A stretch of 20,630 bases of DNA from Clostridia bacterium (GTDB taxonomy: Bacteria; Bacillota; Clostridia; Oscillospirales; Acutalibacteraceae), in NCBI GenBank assembly GCA_900755995.1, contig CAAEIM010000093.1:1-20630 (forward strand), read 5' to 3'. The notes beneath the pieces were generated by a model. It searched no databases. It was given only the letters and a program-made list of their open reading frames with translations, and was not told where the DNA came from. Of this stretch, positions 1-7,545 are shown in pieces. The stretch's first letter is position 1, and each line of letters starts with the position of its first letter. The position numbers were made by a program, and so were the translations under genes.

Positions 1-2
1 AT

Positions 3-120
3 AGTTGGTGTTGATGACGCTGAGGGTCCACCTGTTCCCATACCGAACACAGAAGTTAAGCTCAGTGGTGCCGAAAATACTTGGCTGGTGACGGCCCGGA
101 AAAATAGGGAGATGCCAACA
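3..120 (+). rRNA. rrf: 5S ribosomal RNA, copy 1
   Basis: This is a 5S rRNA of about 117 nt. The 5' GTTGG pairs with the 3' CCAAC to close helix I, and the conserved internal block CCCATACCGAACACAGAAG followed by TTAAGCTC (loop B and helix III) is present. A rho-independent terminator follows directly. The sequence before position 1 is not visible, so it cannot be said whether this copy ends a 16S-23S-5S operon. It differs from copy 2 at only two positions (A77 versus G409, A100 versus G432). The ends are approximate to a few bases. Confidence 0.96.
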
Positions 121-126
121 CATTTT

Positions 127-158
127 AATCCATCTGAATACAGATGGATTTTTCTTTT
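127..158 (+). terminator. Rho-independent terminator of 5S copy 1
   Basis: A perfect 10-bp stem (AATCCATCTG, 127-136, with CAGATGGATT, 141-150) has a 4-nt AATA loop and is followed by TTTCTTTT. It sits 6 nt after the end of the 5S gene. Confidence 0.92.
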
Positions 159-274
159 GCTTTATATTTCCTCCCCTACCAACTCTTGAAGTAATGGGTT
201 AATATGCATACTGAATCGTTATATGAGGATTCAAAAAAATCGTAAAAAAATTTCAGGAAATTTGTAAAAAACTG

Positions 275-303
275 TTGACACATCTTCATATTAGTGGTAT
301 AAT
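275..303 (+). promoter_or_regulatory. Consensus sigma-A promoter of 5S copy 2
   Basis: The -35 TTGACA (275-280) and -10 TATAAT (298-303) are perfect and separated by 17 bp. The expected transcription start lies near 310, about 25 nt before the mature 5S RNA. This shows that the second 5S gene is an independent transcription unit and not the tail of a larger rRNA operon. Confidence 0.9.
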
Positions 304-334
304 GCTAATTGTTCTCAAGAGAAATAAACTAAAT

Positions 335-452
335 AGTTGGTGTTGATGACGCTGAGGGTCCACCTGTTCCCATACCGAACACAGAAGTTAAGCTCAGTGG
401 TGCCGAAGATACTTGGCTGGTGACGGCCCGGGAAAATAGGGAGATGCCAACA
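335..452 (+). rRNA. rrf: 5S ribosomal RNA, copy 2
   Basis: This second 5S rRNA is identical to copy 1 (offset 332 bp) except for two A-to-G differences. It has a consensus promoter upstream (275-303) and a separate terminator downstream that does not resemble the first, so it is a stand-alone 5S gene. No 16S, 23S or tRNA gene is attached. The ends are approximate to a few bases. Confidence 0.96.
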
Positions 453-458
453 TCAAAG

Positions 459-487
459 TGTCCATCCAATAGGGTGGGCATTTTTTA
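459..487 (+). terminator. Rho-independent terminator of 5S copy 2
   Basis: A 9-bp stem (TGTCCATCC, 459-467, with GGGTGGGCA, 472-480, two G-T pairs) and an AATA loop are followed by TTTTTTATTTT. From here to 636 nothing else is recognisable. Confidence 0.9.
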
Positions 488-636
488 TTTTCCTTATTTT
501 TACCTTATACATCTTATTGTTCTATACACGTTATACTTTATTTTGACTTTTTTACATTATCGGGATTTGCCGAGCTTAATTCAAAGCTTTGTCTCCCGCC
601 CTGACCCTGATATTCTCTTAATATTTAAGAACGAAT

Positions 637-670
637 TTGCCCGACAGTCACATCTGCGACTGTCGGGCAA
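637..670 (-). terminator. Probable terminator of glgB
   Basis: A perfect 13-bp inverted repeat (TTGCCCGACAGTC, 637-649, and its complement, 658-670) with an 8-nt loop lies about 30 bp past the glgB stop. The run of T on the minus strand is poor, so termination may be helped by stem stability alone. Confidence 0.7.
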
Positions 671-700
671 TAACTTTTATAATATTAAGTTAAAATCCGA

Positions 701-2842
701 TTATGCTTTTGCTTCTTCCTCCGTCGGTTCGGCTTTTTCGTCCTTCTCCCCGGAGATTTTTTCCTCAGTCTTAGTCTCTGGTTCGTCAATCAACTCTTTA
801 ACTAAAACCTCAAGCTCTTCGTCAAGCTCATCATCAGGCAGCTTCTCACCCTTTTCCTTTGCGGCTTTTTCAGCCTTAGCCCTTTCAAGTGCGGCTTTCT
901 TTTTGTTTGTAGTCTTTACCTTCTTTGGCTTTTCAGGTGCAGGCAGCTCCTTGTCAAGCTTAATATAAATTACAGAAAGCGGTGCGAGTGTAATGTCTAT
1001 TGAGTACTCAAGCTCGTGGTCTGCAATATCCTGTGCCTTGATTTCGCCCTCATTAACTATGCCGCAGCCGCCGAACTCCTCAGCCTCGGTGTTGAGAACC
1101 TCTTTATAAATACCAAATTTAGGAACACCGATTTTGTAATTTTCACGGAGCATAGGTTGGAAATTGCACACTACTATAATCTCGCTGCCGTCAGCGGCAA
1201 TTCTTCTGAAAGAAATAATACTGCGCTTGTAATCGTCAAGAGCAATCCACTGGAAACCGTTCCAATCGTAATCGTTCTCATACAGAGCAGGGGTATTGAG
1301 ATAGAATTTATTTGCAGTTTCAAAGAAATGATTGAGCTGGCTGTGCTTTTCATATCCGAGCAAATTCCACTGGAGCTGCTCGGTAGAGTTCCACTCATCA
1401 AACTGTCCGATTTCACTGCCCATAAACATAAGCTTTTTGCCCGGATGAGCAAGCATATATGCAAGAAATCCCCTTACGCCTGCAAATTTATTATCGTAAA
1501 GACCCGGCATTTTGTTGATGAGCGAGCCTTTGCCGTAAACTACCTCATCGTGCGAGATAGGAAGCATAAAGTTTTCGCTGAATGCGTAAACCATACTGAA
1601 TGTGAGCGTATCGTGGTGATAATTTCTGTAGAGCGGGTCAAGTGTGATGTACGAGAGCATATCGTTCATCCAGCCCATGTTCCACTTGTAGTCAAAGCCA
1701 AGTCCCATATCCTTTGGCGGGAAGCCCGTAACATTAGGCCAGGCTGTACTTTCCTCGGCAATCATCATTACCTCAGGGTGGAACATATGAACAACGGTGT
1801 TGAGTTTCTGCAAAAAGTCAACAGCAACGAGGTTTTCTCTGCCGCCGTAGATATTTGCAAGCCACTCGCCATCCTTACGGTTATAGTCAAGATAGAGCAT
1901 AGAGGCAACAGCATCAACTCTTATGCCGTCAATATGGTACTGGTCGAGCCAGAACATTGCAGAGGACAGCAAAAAGCTTGTAACCTCATAACGGGAGTAA
2001 TTGAAGATGTATGTTCCCCACTCCTTGTGCTCGCCGATTCTGTAGTCCTCGTACTCATAACAGCCTGTACCGTCAAATCTTGCAAGTCCGTGTGCGTCCT
2101 TTGGAAAATGTGCAGGAACCCAGTCGAGAATAACTCCGATGCCCTCCTGATGGCATTTGTCAACAAAATACATAAGATCCTTTGGAGTACCGTAACGGGA
2201 GGTAGCGGCAAAATATCCTGTTACCTGATAGCCCCAGCTTCCGTCAAACGGATATTCCGTGAGCGGCATAAACTCAATGTGAGTGTAGCCCATTTTCTTT
2301 ACATAAGGGATAAGCTCCTCGGCAAGCTTTTTATAGCTGAATACATTGCCGTCATCATATTTTTTCCAGGAGCCTGCATGCATTTCATAAACATTGATAG
2401 GCATATTTTTGTGGGGATGTTTCTTTTTAAAATCAAGCCATTCGCTGTCATTCCACTCATAGCCGTGAATTTCATATACACGGGAAGCGTTATTCGGTCT
2501 TGTTTCACAGTGGAAAGCATATGGGTCGGTTTTCATCACTCTGTCTTTGTTGGGAGTTTCTACGCAGTATTTATAGCAGGCATACTCCCATACGCCCTCA
2601 ATAAACAGCTCCCACACGCCTGAATTATCAATTTTATACATATAGTTAGCGTCCGGATTCCAGTTGTTGAAATCGCCTGCAACCGATACGGACAACGCAT
2701 TAGGCGCCCATACTCTGAATACAACGCCGTTTCTGTCGCCCCAGTTTACGAAATGAGAGCCCATAAATTCATAAGCCTTAACAGATTCGCCCTGCAAAAA
2801 CTGTTCAAGCGGAGTTCTTTCGTCATTTAAACTAAAAGCCAT
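701..2842 (-). CDS. glgB: 1,4-alpha-glucan branching enzyme (GlgB)
   Basis: GlgB cuts alpha-1,4-glucan chains and reattaches them through alpha-1,6 bonds, creating branches in glycogen; it acts in the cytoplasm. The 713-residue protein has a CBM48 domain (about 25-125, with VFRVWAPNA and GDFNNWNP) and a GH13 catalytic barrel (about 150-500). Family motifs are DWVPAHFPKDAHGLARFDGT (240-259), GIRVDAVASM with nucleophile Asp310, MIAEEST with acid/base Glu363, and LPISHDEVV with Asp432. An all-beta C domain ends near 630. Residues about 633-713 form an extra tail rich in Lys and Glu that is not part of the usual enzyme. The start has no alternative nearby; the ribosome binding site AAGAAAAGAGGATAA is modest. 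It stands alone, divergent from a TetR-type gene, with no other glycogen gene in view. The assignment is secure; the role of the tail is unknown. Confidence 0.97.
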   Translation of the reverse strand: MAFSLNDERTPLEQFLQGESVKAYEFMGSHFVNWGDRNGVVFRVWAPNALSVSVAGDFNNWNPDANYMYKIDNSGVWELFIEGVWEYACYKYCVETPNKDRVMKTDPYAFHCETRPNNASRVYEIHGYEWNDSEWLDFKKKHPHKNMPINVYEMHAGSWKKYDDGNVFSYKKLAEELIPYVKKMGYTHIEFMPLTEYPFDGSWGYQVTGYFAATSRYGTPKDLMYFVDKCHQEGIGVILDWVPAHFPKDAHGLARFDGTGCYEYEDYRIGEHKEWGTYIFNYSRYEVTSFLLSSAMFWLDQYHIDGIRVDAVASMLYLDYNRKDGEWLANIYGGRENLVAVDFLQKLNTVVHMFHPEVMMIAEESTAWPNVTGFPPKDMGLGFDYKWNMGWMNDMLSYITLDPLYRNYHHDTLTFSMVYAFSENFMLPISHDEVVYGKGSLINKMPGLYDNKFAGVRGFLAYMLAHPGKKLMFMGSEIGQFDEWNSTEQLQWNLLGYEKHSQLNHFFETANKFYLNTPALYENDYDWNGFQWIALDDYKRSIISFRRIAADGSEIIVVCNFQPMLRENYKIGVPKFGIYKEVLNTEAEEFGGCGIVNEGEIKAQDIADHELEYSIDITLAPLSVIYIKLDKELPAPEKPKKVKTTNKKKAALERAKAEKAAKEKGEKLPDDELDEELEVLVKELIDEPETKTEEKISGEKDEKAEPTEEEAKA

Positions 2843-2932
2843 ATTTATCCTCTTTTCTTTAAGAATTTTTTAAAATCAAGCATATTGTCCAATTAATTAT
2901 ATAGGCTTAGCCCGAATAAATCCGCAAAAGGC

Positions 2933-3020
2933 ACAATATGTTCATCATTAGTTTTTTTGATTTATCCTTATGATTAACAATATGTTCATCAATAGTATTC
3001 TTGATTTAACTTTATGATTA
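2933..3020. repeat. Two 44-bp tandem direct repeats between glgB and the TetR-type gene
   Basis: Units 2933-2976 and 2977-3020 abut exactly and match at 39 of 44 positions; both start ACAATATGTTCATCA and end TTATGATTA. Unit 2 covers the -35 box of the promoter at 3001-3029. The position between divergent genes suggests paired binding sites for a regulator, possibly the TetR-family protein, but the units are not palindromic as classic TetR operators are. The rest of 2843-3134 is AT-rich with no further feature apart from a minus-strand TATAAT at 2896-2901 that lacks a good -35. Confidence 0.85.
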
Positions 3021-3029
3021 TAGTATAAT
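3001..3029 (+). promoter_or_regulatory. Candidate promoter of the TetR-family gene
   Basis: TTGATT (3001-3006) and TATAAT (3024-3029) are 17 bp apart. The leader to the start codon would be about 100 nt. The -35 lies inside the second 44-bp repeat, which would allow control by a protein bound to the repeats. Confidence 0.55.
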
Positions 3030-3134
3030 ATATTCTACACAAATACACAAGAGTTAATTGTGGTTTTTATGTAAATTATTTTACAAATCTCTTATATTTG
3101 TTTATTTATATTAAATTTTTTTAGGTGAATTTTT

Positions 3135-3671
3135 ATGGATAAAAGAGTTAAAAATACCACCAAGGCATTAAAGCAAGCCCTGTTTGAAATGCTTGAGGAA
3201 ATGCCGTTAAACAAGGTAACGATAACAGCCCTATGCAAGAGGGCAGGGGTGAACAGGGTCACATTTTATCATCATTTTACCGATGTTTATGATATGATAG
3301 CCAAAATCGAAATAAAATATGTTGAAGAATTAAACGAATATGCCGACCGGCTCATGCAGAACGGAAAAATAAATTTCATCTTAATAGTCCGCATTGTTGA
3401 AAAATATTCCGATTTTTACAGGGTGGTTTTCAGCAACAACATTCCCACCTTACTGCTTGACAAAATGTACGACAGACTTAGAAATATGTATTTTTCCGCA
3501 TTTTCAAAAAAGGATATTCCTCAGGAAAGACTTGACTATATGTACACCTTTTTCGAAAACGGAATGTCAAGTATTCTGATAAAGTGGATAAGGGACGGAA
3601 TGGTTGAAAGCGAGGAATACATAGCCGACCTGATAAGTGATATTTTTATAAGTTTGCACAATAATATATAA
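3135..3671 (+). CDS. TetR/AcrR-family transcriptional regulator
   Basis: This is a one-domain-per-half DNA-binding regulator of 178 residues, normal for the family. The N-terminal helix-turn-helix spans about 8-55, with the recognition part ITALCKRAGVNRVTFYHHF (30-48), the typical TetR signature ending in TFYxHF. The C-terminal half resembles the TetR_C_7 type found in DhaS-like regulators, with the conserved W(I)RDGM stretch near the C terminus; the ligand is unknown. The start is supported by AGGTGA six to seven bases upstream. It is divergent from glgB across a region with tandem repeats, so control of itself and perhaps of glgB is plausible, but that is inference. Confidence 0.88.
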   Translation: MDKRVKNTTKALKQALFEMLEEMPLNKVTITALCKRAGVNRVTFYHHFTDVYDMIAKIEIKYVEELNEYADRLMQNGKINFILIVRIVEKYSDFYRVVFSNNIPTLLLDKMYDRLRNMYFSAFSKKDIPQERLDYMYTFFENGMSSILIKWIRDGMVESEEYIADLISDIFISLHNNI

Positions 3672-3674
3672 TAG

Positions 3675-3703
3675 TTGCCCGGGGCTGAAAATTATGTTAG
3701 AAT
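3675..3703 (+). promoter_or_regulatory. Candidate promoter of rimM-trmD
   Basis: TTGCCC (3675-3680) and TAGAAT (3698-3703) are 17 bp apart, with a TG one base before the -10 (extended -10). This is the only reasonable promoter between the TetR-type gene and rimM. Confidence 0.5.
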
Positions 3704-3747
3704 ATGTAATATATAAGTTACAAAATTGATTTATGGACGGTGCATTT

Positions 3748-4263
3748 ATGAAAAAAAGATTTCTTGACAGCGGAAAAATTGTTGGTACTCACGGCATAAA
3801 GGGTGAGGTAAGGATTGAGCACTGGTGCGACAGTCCGGAGTTTCTCTGCGGTTTTAAAAGGCTGTATCTTGACGAACAGGGCAATACAAGCATAAAGGTA
3901 AAATCACGCCCTCACAAAAACATAGTTCTCTGCAAAATTGACGGAATAGATTCCATAGAGCAGGCTGACCTTATGAGAGGCAAAATAGTATATATTGACA
4001 GAGAGTCCGTCACCCTTGACGAGGGGGTAAATTTTGTTCAGGATTTGCTCGGACTTGAGGTAAAGGACGCTGACAGCGGCACAGTTTACGGAAAAATCAC
4101 CGATGTTTTGCGCACAGGGGCAAATGATGTTTATGAAATTACGGATGACGGCGGCAAAAAATATTTTGTCCCTGTTATTGACGAGGTTATCACAGAAACT
4201 AATGTTGATGACGGATATGTTCTTATTCGCCCTATGAAAGGAATATTTGACGATGAGGATTGA
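3748..4263 (+). CDS. rimM: Ribosome maturation factor RimM
   Basis: RimM binds ribosomal protein S19 in the 30S head and is needed for 16S rRNA maturation. The 171-residue protein has the N-terminal RimM barrel, beginning FLDSGKIVGTHGIKGEVRIEH, and a C-terminal PRC-barrel with DLLGLEV, TGANDVYEI and the conserved FVPVIDEVI. I start it at ATG 3748 because GGACGGTG lies just upstream; an ATG at 3733 is in frame (five more residues) but has no ribosome binding site. The 3' end overlaps trmD by 11 bp, the standard rimM-trmD pairing. Neither rpsP nor rplS, common neighbours elsewhere, is adjacent here. Confidence 0.95.
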   Translation: MKKRFLDSGKIVGTHGIKGEVRIEHWCDSPEFLCGFKRLYLDEQGNTSIKVKSRPHKNIVLCKIDGIDSIEQADLMRGKIVYIDRESVTLDEGVNFVQDLLGLEVKDADSGTVYGKITDVLRTGANDVYEITDDGGKKYFVPVIDEVITETNVDDGYVLIRPMKGIFDDED

Positions 4264-4945
4264 CATAATAACCTTATTCCCCGAAATGTTTGAGCCGATT
4301 TTGGGCGGCAGCATAATAGGCAGAGCGCAGAAAAGCGGTGCGCTTGAAATTCACTGCCACCAGCTCAGAGACTTTGCCTTTGACAAGCACAGGCGAGTTG
4401 ATGACACTCCCTACGGCGGCGGAATGGGTATGCTTATGAAAGCCGAGCCTATAGCGCTCTGCTTTGAGGATATATGCGACAAAATCGGGAAAAGACCGTA
4501 TTTTGTCTATATGTCGCCTCAGGGAAAAACTCTGACACAGCAAAGGCTGAGAGAGCTTGCAGAGGTGGAAAGCATCTGTATTTTGTGCGGCCATTATGAG
4601 GGGGTTGACCAACGTCTGCTTGATGAATTTATAGACGAGGAAATCTCGGTCGGTGACTATGTGCTGACGGGTGGAGAGCTTCCGGCTATGGTGTTTGCAG
4701 ACGCTCTTTCAAGAATGGTGCCCGGGGTGCTTTCAAACAACGAATGTTTTACAGAGGAAAGCCACTTTAACGGACTGCTTGAATATCCCCAGTACACAAA
4801 GCCGTCTGTATGGCGTGGAATTGAGGTGCCGCAGGTTCTTATGAGCGGTCACCACGCCAACATTGCAAAATGGCAAAAGGAAAAAAGCCTTGAGGTTACA
4901 AGGGCAAAACGTCCCGACTTGCTGAAAAATGATGGCAATGGCTGA
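4253..4945 (+). CDS. trmD: tRNA (guanine37-N1)-methyltransferase TrmD
   Basis: TrmD transfers methyl from S-adenosylmethionine to N1 of G37 in tRNAs, preventing +1 frameshifting; it works as a dimer with the trefoil-knot SPOUT fold. The 230-residue protein begins MRIDIITLFPEMF, has DDTPYGGGMGML, the knot motifs CGHYEGVDQR and SVGDYVLTGGE, and ends in the helical tRNA-binding domain with the motif SGHHANIAKWQ. The start is ATG 4253, with AAAGGA about 10 nt upstream; a TTG at 4247 is in frame but too close to that site. It overlaps the end of rimM, so the two are translationally coupled. Confidence 0.97.
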   Translation: MRIDIITLFPEMFEPILGGSIIGRAQKSGALEIHCHQLRDFAFDKHRRVDDTPYGGGMGMLMKAEPIALCFEDICDKIGKRPYFVYMSPQGKTLTQQRLRELAEVESICILCGHYEGVDQRLLDEFIDEEISVGDYVLTGGELPAMVFADALSRMVPGVLSNNECFTEESHFNGLLEYPQYTKPSVWRGIEVPQVLMSGHHANIAKWQKEKSLEVTRAKRPDLLKNDGNG

Positions 4946-5050
4946 TTATGCCTTTGATGTTGGGCAAAATTCTGTTATAAAACAAACATTTTTTGCACTA
5001 CATATTATAAGCAGTTTTTCTCTGTTGTGATATTGCACAACAAAGGTCTG

Positions 5051-5092
5051 AAATTTTTGGTTGTAAGTGAGTAATAAACCAAAATTTTTTTA
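5051..5092 (+). terminator. Weak candidate terminator after trmD
   Basis: An AT-rich hairpin (TTTTGGTT, 5055-5062, with AACCAAAA, 5077-5084, extended by three pairs past one mismatch) has a 14-nt loop and a run of seven T after it. It ends six bases before the next -35 box. Confidence 0.4.
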
Positions 5093-5097
5093 ACTTA

Positions 5098-5126
5098 TTG
5101 ACCTTTTTTTGAAAAAATACTATAAT
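5098..5126 (+). promoter_or_regulatory. Promoter of ptsH
   Basis: TTGACC (5098-5103) and a perfect TATAAT (5121-5126) are 17 bp apart. The leader would be about 65 nt and ends in the ribosome binding site GAGAGGGAG before ATG 5200. Confidence 0.85.
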
Positions 5127-5199
5127 GTTTATACAAGATTGCAATGTGCAGTCGAATTAATATATGGGTTAATTTATTTGGCAAGAGAGGGAGTTTAAA

Positions 5200-5463
5200 A
5201 TGTTTGTTAAGGAAGTATTAGTTCAGAATAAGGCAGGCTTACACGCTCGTCCGGCTACATTCTTTATCCAGAAGGCTAATGAATACAAGTCAACTGTATG
5301 GGTAGAAAAGGAAGAAAGAAGAGTAAACGCAAAGAGTCTTCTCGGCGTATTATCACTCGGTATCGTTGGCGGCACTACAATCAAGGTTATTGCTGACGGC
5401 TCAGACGAAACAGATGCTGTTGAGGGTCTTGTCAGTCTTGTTGAGTCAGGATTTGCCGAATAA
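5200..5463 (+). CDS. ptsH: Phosphocarrier protein HPr
   Basis: HPr carries phosphate from enzyme I to the sugar-specific EII proteins of the phosphotransferase system, in the cytoplasm. The 87-residue protein is full length. His15 sits in KAGLHARPA (11-19), the site phosphorylated by enzyme I. Ser46 sits in NAKSLLGVLSLGI (43-55), the site used by HPr kinase in Firmicutes for carbon catabolite control. Because His15 is present, this is HPr and not the regulatory paralogue Crh. It is monocistronic, with its own promoter and a strong terminator; enzyme I is not adjacent. Confidence 0.95.
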   Translation: MFVKEVLVQNKAGLHARPATFFIQKANEYKSTVWVEKEERRVNAKSLLGVLSLGIVGGTTIKVIADGSDETDAVEGLVSLVESGFAE

Positions 5464-5482
5464 TTTTATTTTTCAGAATTAC

Positions 5483-5508
5483 AGGGCGGAACTATCCGCC
5501 CTTTTTTA
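5483..5508 (+). terminator. Rho-independent terminator of ptsH
   Basis: A perfect 8-bp stem (AGGGCGGA, 5483-5490, with TCCGCCCT, 5495-5502) has a 4-nt loop and is followed by TTTTT, 20 bp after the stop codon. Confidence 0.92.
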
Positions 5509-5527
5509 CTTTATGGGAAATTGATAA

Positions 5528-5596
5528 AAATTGCTCAGTAGCGGTCGGGTACGAAAGTTTAAGATTATATGATACTGTCTGCCCGGATAAGTGCAG
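5528..5596 (+). repeat. Dispersed ~68-bp repeat, copy 1 (upstream of uvrC)
   Basis: This 69-bp stretch matches the reverse complement of 10794-10861 at roughly three quarters of positions, with a single one-base gap. The first nine bases (AAATTGCTC) are identical, and of the last 25 bases 23 are identical, ending GGATAAGTGCAG. Both copies keep a six-pair helix in which the two strands differ in a pairing-compatible way (CGGGTA with TGCCCG here, CGGGCA with TGCTCG there). It is non-coding and lies between the ptsH terminator and uvrC. Confidence 0.85.
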
Positions 5597-5624
5597 CCCA
5601 TCGGCTGCCTTGAGCAAAAAGGTG
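5531..5624 (+). promoter_or_regulatory. Foldable leader abutting the uvrC ribosome binding site
   Basis: Three nested helices can be drawn. P1 is TTGCTCA (5531-5537) with TGAGCAA (5611-5617). P2 is CGGGTA (5546-5551) with TGCCCG (5580-5585). P3 is GCAGCC (5593-5598) with GGCTGC (5603-5608), closed by a CATC loop. P1 ends exactly where the ribosome binding site AAAGGTG (5618-5624) begins, so folding could influence uvrC translation. It does not match any riboswitch class I can recall. No convincing promoter is seen between the ptsH terminator and uvrC; TATGAT at 5568-5573 is a possible -10. Confidence 0.5.
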
Positions 5625-5629
5625 AAAAT

Positions 5630-7471
5630 ATGAATCCGAAAATGTCAGAACTTCGCAAAAAAGCTATGGCTTTGCCGCTTTTGCCGGGAGTTTACATTAT
5701 GCACTCGGCTGACGGTGAAATTATATATATTGGAAAAGCCAAGGCTCTGCGCAACAGAGTGAGCCAATACTTTGGCTCTCAGAACAACCATGCCGAAAAG
5801 GTGCGCAGAATGGTTGACAATGTTGACCACTTTGAATATATCATAACAGACAGCGAATTTGAAGCGCTGATTCTTGAATGCAGTCTGATAAAACAGCATA
5901 CGCCAAAGTATAATATCCTGTTAAAGGATGATAAGGGCTACAGCTATATCAGGGTAAGCGGTGACAAGTGGAAAAAAATCTCATATGTCCTGCAAAAAAA
6001 GGATGACGGCGCAGAGTACATTGGACCTTATAAAAGCAGTTACTATGTAAAGAGCGCAGTTGAGGAGGCAAACAAAATCTTTATGCTGCCCACCTGCAAC
6101 AGAAAATTTCCGCAGGATTTCGGCAAAGGCAGGCCTTGCCTCAATTTCCACATCAAGCTCTGCTCTGCCCCCTGCACAGGGAGAGTAAAATTCAGCGATT
6201 ACAGTGAAAGCGTTGAGCAAGCACTTGCATTTTTAAAGGGCGGCTCAACCGAATCTGTAAAAGAGCTTACCAAGCAGATGGAGGATGCTGCCGAAAACCT
6301 TGAATTTGAGAGGGCGGCTAAAATCCGTGATAAAATAAATTCTATAAAAAAGATGGGCGACAAGCAGAAGGTTGTGGCTAATAGGGTGCTCAACGAGGAT
6401 GTTATAGGCAGCTTTTCCGACGGCGGCAAGACCTGCTTTCAGGTGTTCCGCTTTGAGGGAGGCAGGCTGTTTGACAGAGAAAGCTTTGTGTTTGATTCGG
6501 GCGATTCTGAGAGCGAAACCGAGGAATTTATTTTGCGCTACTACACAATCAGAAATGACGTGCCTAAGAATATAGCCGTTGACAAAGACTTTGACGGACT
6601 TGCGGCTATGCAGGACTGGCTGAGCGAAAAAAAGGGAAGCAGGGTGTATATATCTGTTCCGCAGAGGGGCGAGCAGGCGCAGCTTGTGGCTATGTGCCGT
6701 TCAAATGCCGCAGAGGAGCTTGCGCAGCGCAAGGGGGCAACGGTAAAGGAATACAGTGTGCTTGAGGAGCTGCGGGATATTCTGGGACTTGACAAAATCC
6801 CCGAATACATTGAAAGCTACGATATTTCAAACCTTGCCGGCACAGAAAATGTTGCAGGTATGATTGTTTATAAAAACGGCAAGCCCTGTAAATCAGCGTA
6901 CAAAAAGTTTAAAATCAAGGGCTTTGAGGGGCAGGACGACTACGCCTCAATGGCTGAGGTGCTCGGCAGAAGATTTGACGAATACTACAGGTCTGAGTCT
7001 GCTGACGAGGGCTTTGGCAGACTGCCTGATTTGATTCTGCTTGACGGCGGCAAAGGACAGGTTGCAGTTGTAAAAGAGGTTTTAAGAGCTAAGAATATAG
7101 ATGTGCCCCTGTACGGACTTGTAAAGGACGATAAGCACCGCACGAGGGCGGTTACCGGTGACGGCGGAGAAATTGCCATAAGCTCAAGGAGAGCACTGTT
7201 TACATTTTTAAGCAAAATGCAGGACGAGGTACACCGCTTTGCCATAGGCTATCACCACAGCAGGAGAAGCAAAAACGCCTTTAAAAGCTCGCTCACAGAT
7301 ATTGAGGGTATAGGCGAAAAGAGGGCACGGGCACTGCTGAAATTTTTCAGGACGATAGACAATATCTCAAAGGCTGACCTTGAGGAGCTTGAAGGCTGCC
7401 CTCAGATGACAAAGAACTCCGCTCTGGCTGTGTATAAATACTTTCATTCGGACGAAAATACAGAAAAATAA
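5630..7471 (+). CDS. uvrC: Excinuclease ABC subunit C (UvrC)
   Basis: UvrC makes the two incisions flanking a DNA lesion marked by UvrAB in nucleotide excision repair. The 613-residue protein has an N-terminal GIY-YIG nuclease (about 15-95, LLPGVYIM and IIYIGKAKALRNRV), four cysteines C156, C170, C178 and C182 spaced like the iron-sulfur ligands described in E. coli UvrC, a UVR domain that contacts UvrB (about 211-246), an RNase H-like nuclease (about 390-545, with SYDISNLAG and LILLDGGKGQ) and a C-terminal helix-hairpin-helix domain (about 555-605). The start is ATG 5630 with AAAGGTG five nt upstream; an in-frame GTG at 5591 would fall in the structured leader. No uvrA or uvrB is nearby. The upstream leader carries a dispersed repeat. 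Confidence 0.97.
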   Translation: MNPKMSELRKKAMALPLLPGVYIMHSADGEIIYIGKAKALRNRVSQYFGSQNNHAEKVRRMVDNVDHFEYIITDSEFEALILECSLIKQHTPKYNILLKDDKGYSYIRVSGDKWKKISYVLQKKDDGAEYIGPYKSSYYVKSAVEEANKIFMLPTCNRKFPQDFGKGRPCLNFHIKLCSAPCTGRVKFSDYSESVEQALAFLKGGSTESVKELTKQMEDAAENLEFERAAKIRDKINSIKKMGDKQKVVANRVLNEDVIGSFSDGGKTCFQVFRFEGGRLFDRESFVFDSGDSESETEEFILRYYTIRNDVPKNIAVDKDFDGLAAMQDWLSEKKGSRVYISVPQRGEQAQLVAMCRSNAAEELAQRKGATVKEYSVLEELRDILGLDKIPEYIESYDISNLAGTENVAGMIVYKNGKPCKSAYKKFKIKGFEGQDDYASMAEVLGRRFDEYYRSESADEGFGRLPDLILLDGGKGQVAVVKEVLRAKNIDVPLYGLVKDDKHRTRAVTGDGGEIAISSRRALFTFLSKMQDEVHRFAIGYHHSRRSKNAFKSSLTDIEGIGEKRARALLKFFRTIDNISKADLEELEGCPQMTKNSALAVYKYFHSDENTEK

Positions 7472-7517
7472 TGAGAATTGACAGATGTGCAAAATAATTA
7501 GAGCAAAAGAAAGAAAT

Positions 7518-7545
7518 TTGACTTTTTTCGGCTGTATGCTATAAT
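7518..7545 (+). promoter_or_regulatory. Promoter of the folate operon
   Basis: TTGACT (7518-7523) and TATAAT (7540-7545) are 16 bp apart, with TG one base before the -10 (extended -10). The leader is about 78 nt and contains a small hairpin (GGCACAGCT with AGCTGCC around 7552-7570). I see no tetrahydrofolate riboswitch in it. Confidence 0.85.

Noticed and set aside
420..968. Open frame of 182 codons on the plus strand
   Set aside because: It begins inside the 5S rRNA, crosses a terminator and ends as a Ser-rich run opposite the charged tail of glgB; a shadow frame.
1016..2623. Open frame of 535 codons on the plus strand opposite glgB
   Set aside because: It lies wholly antisense to a clear GlgB, has no ribosome binding site or family motif, and reads as the complement of the glgB codon pattern.
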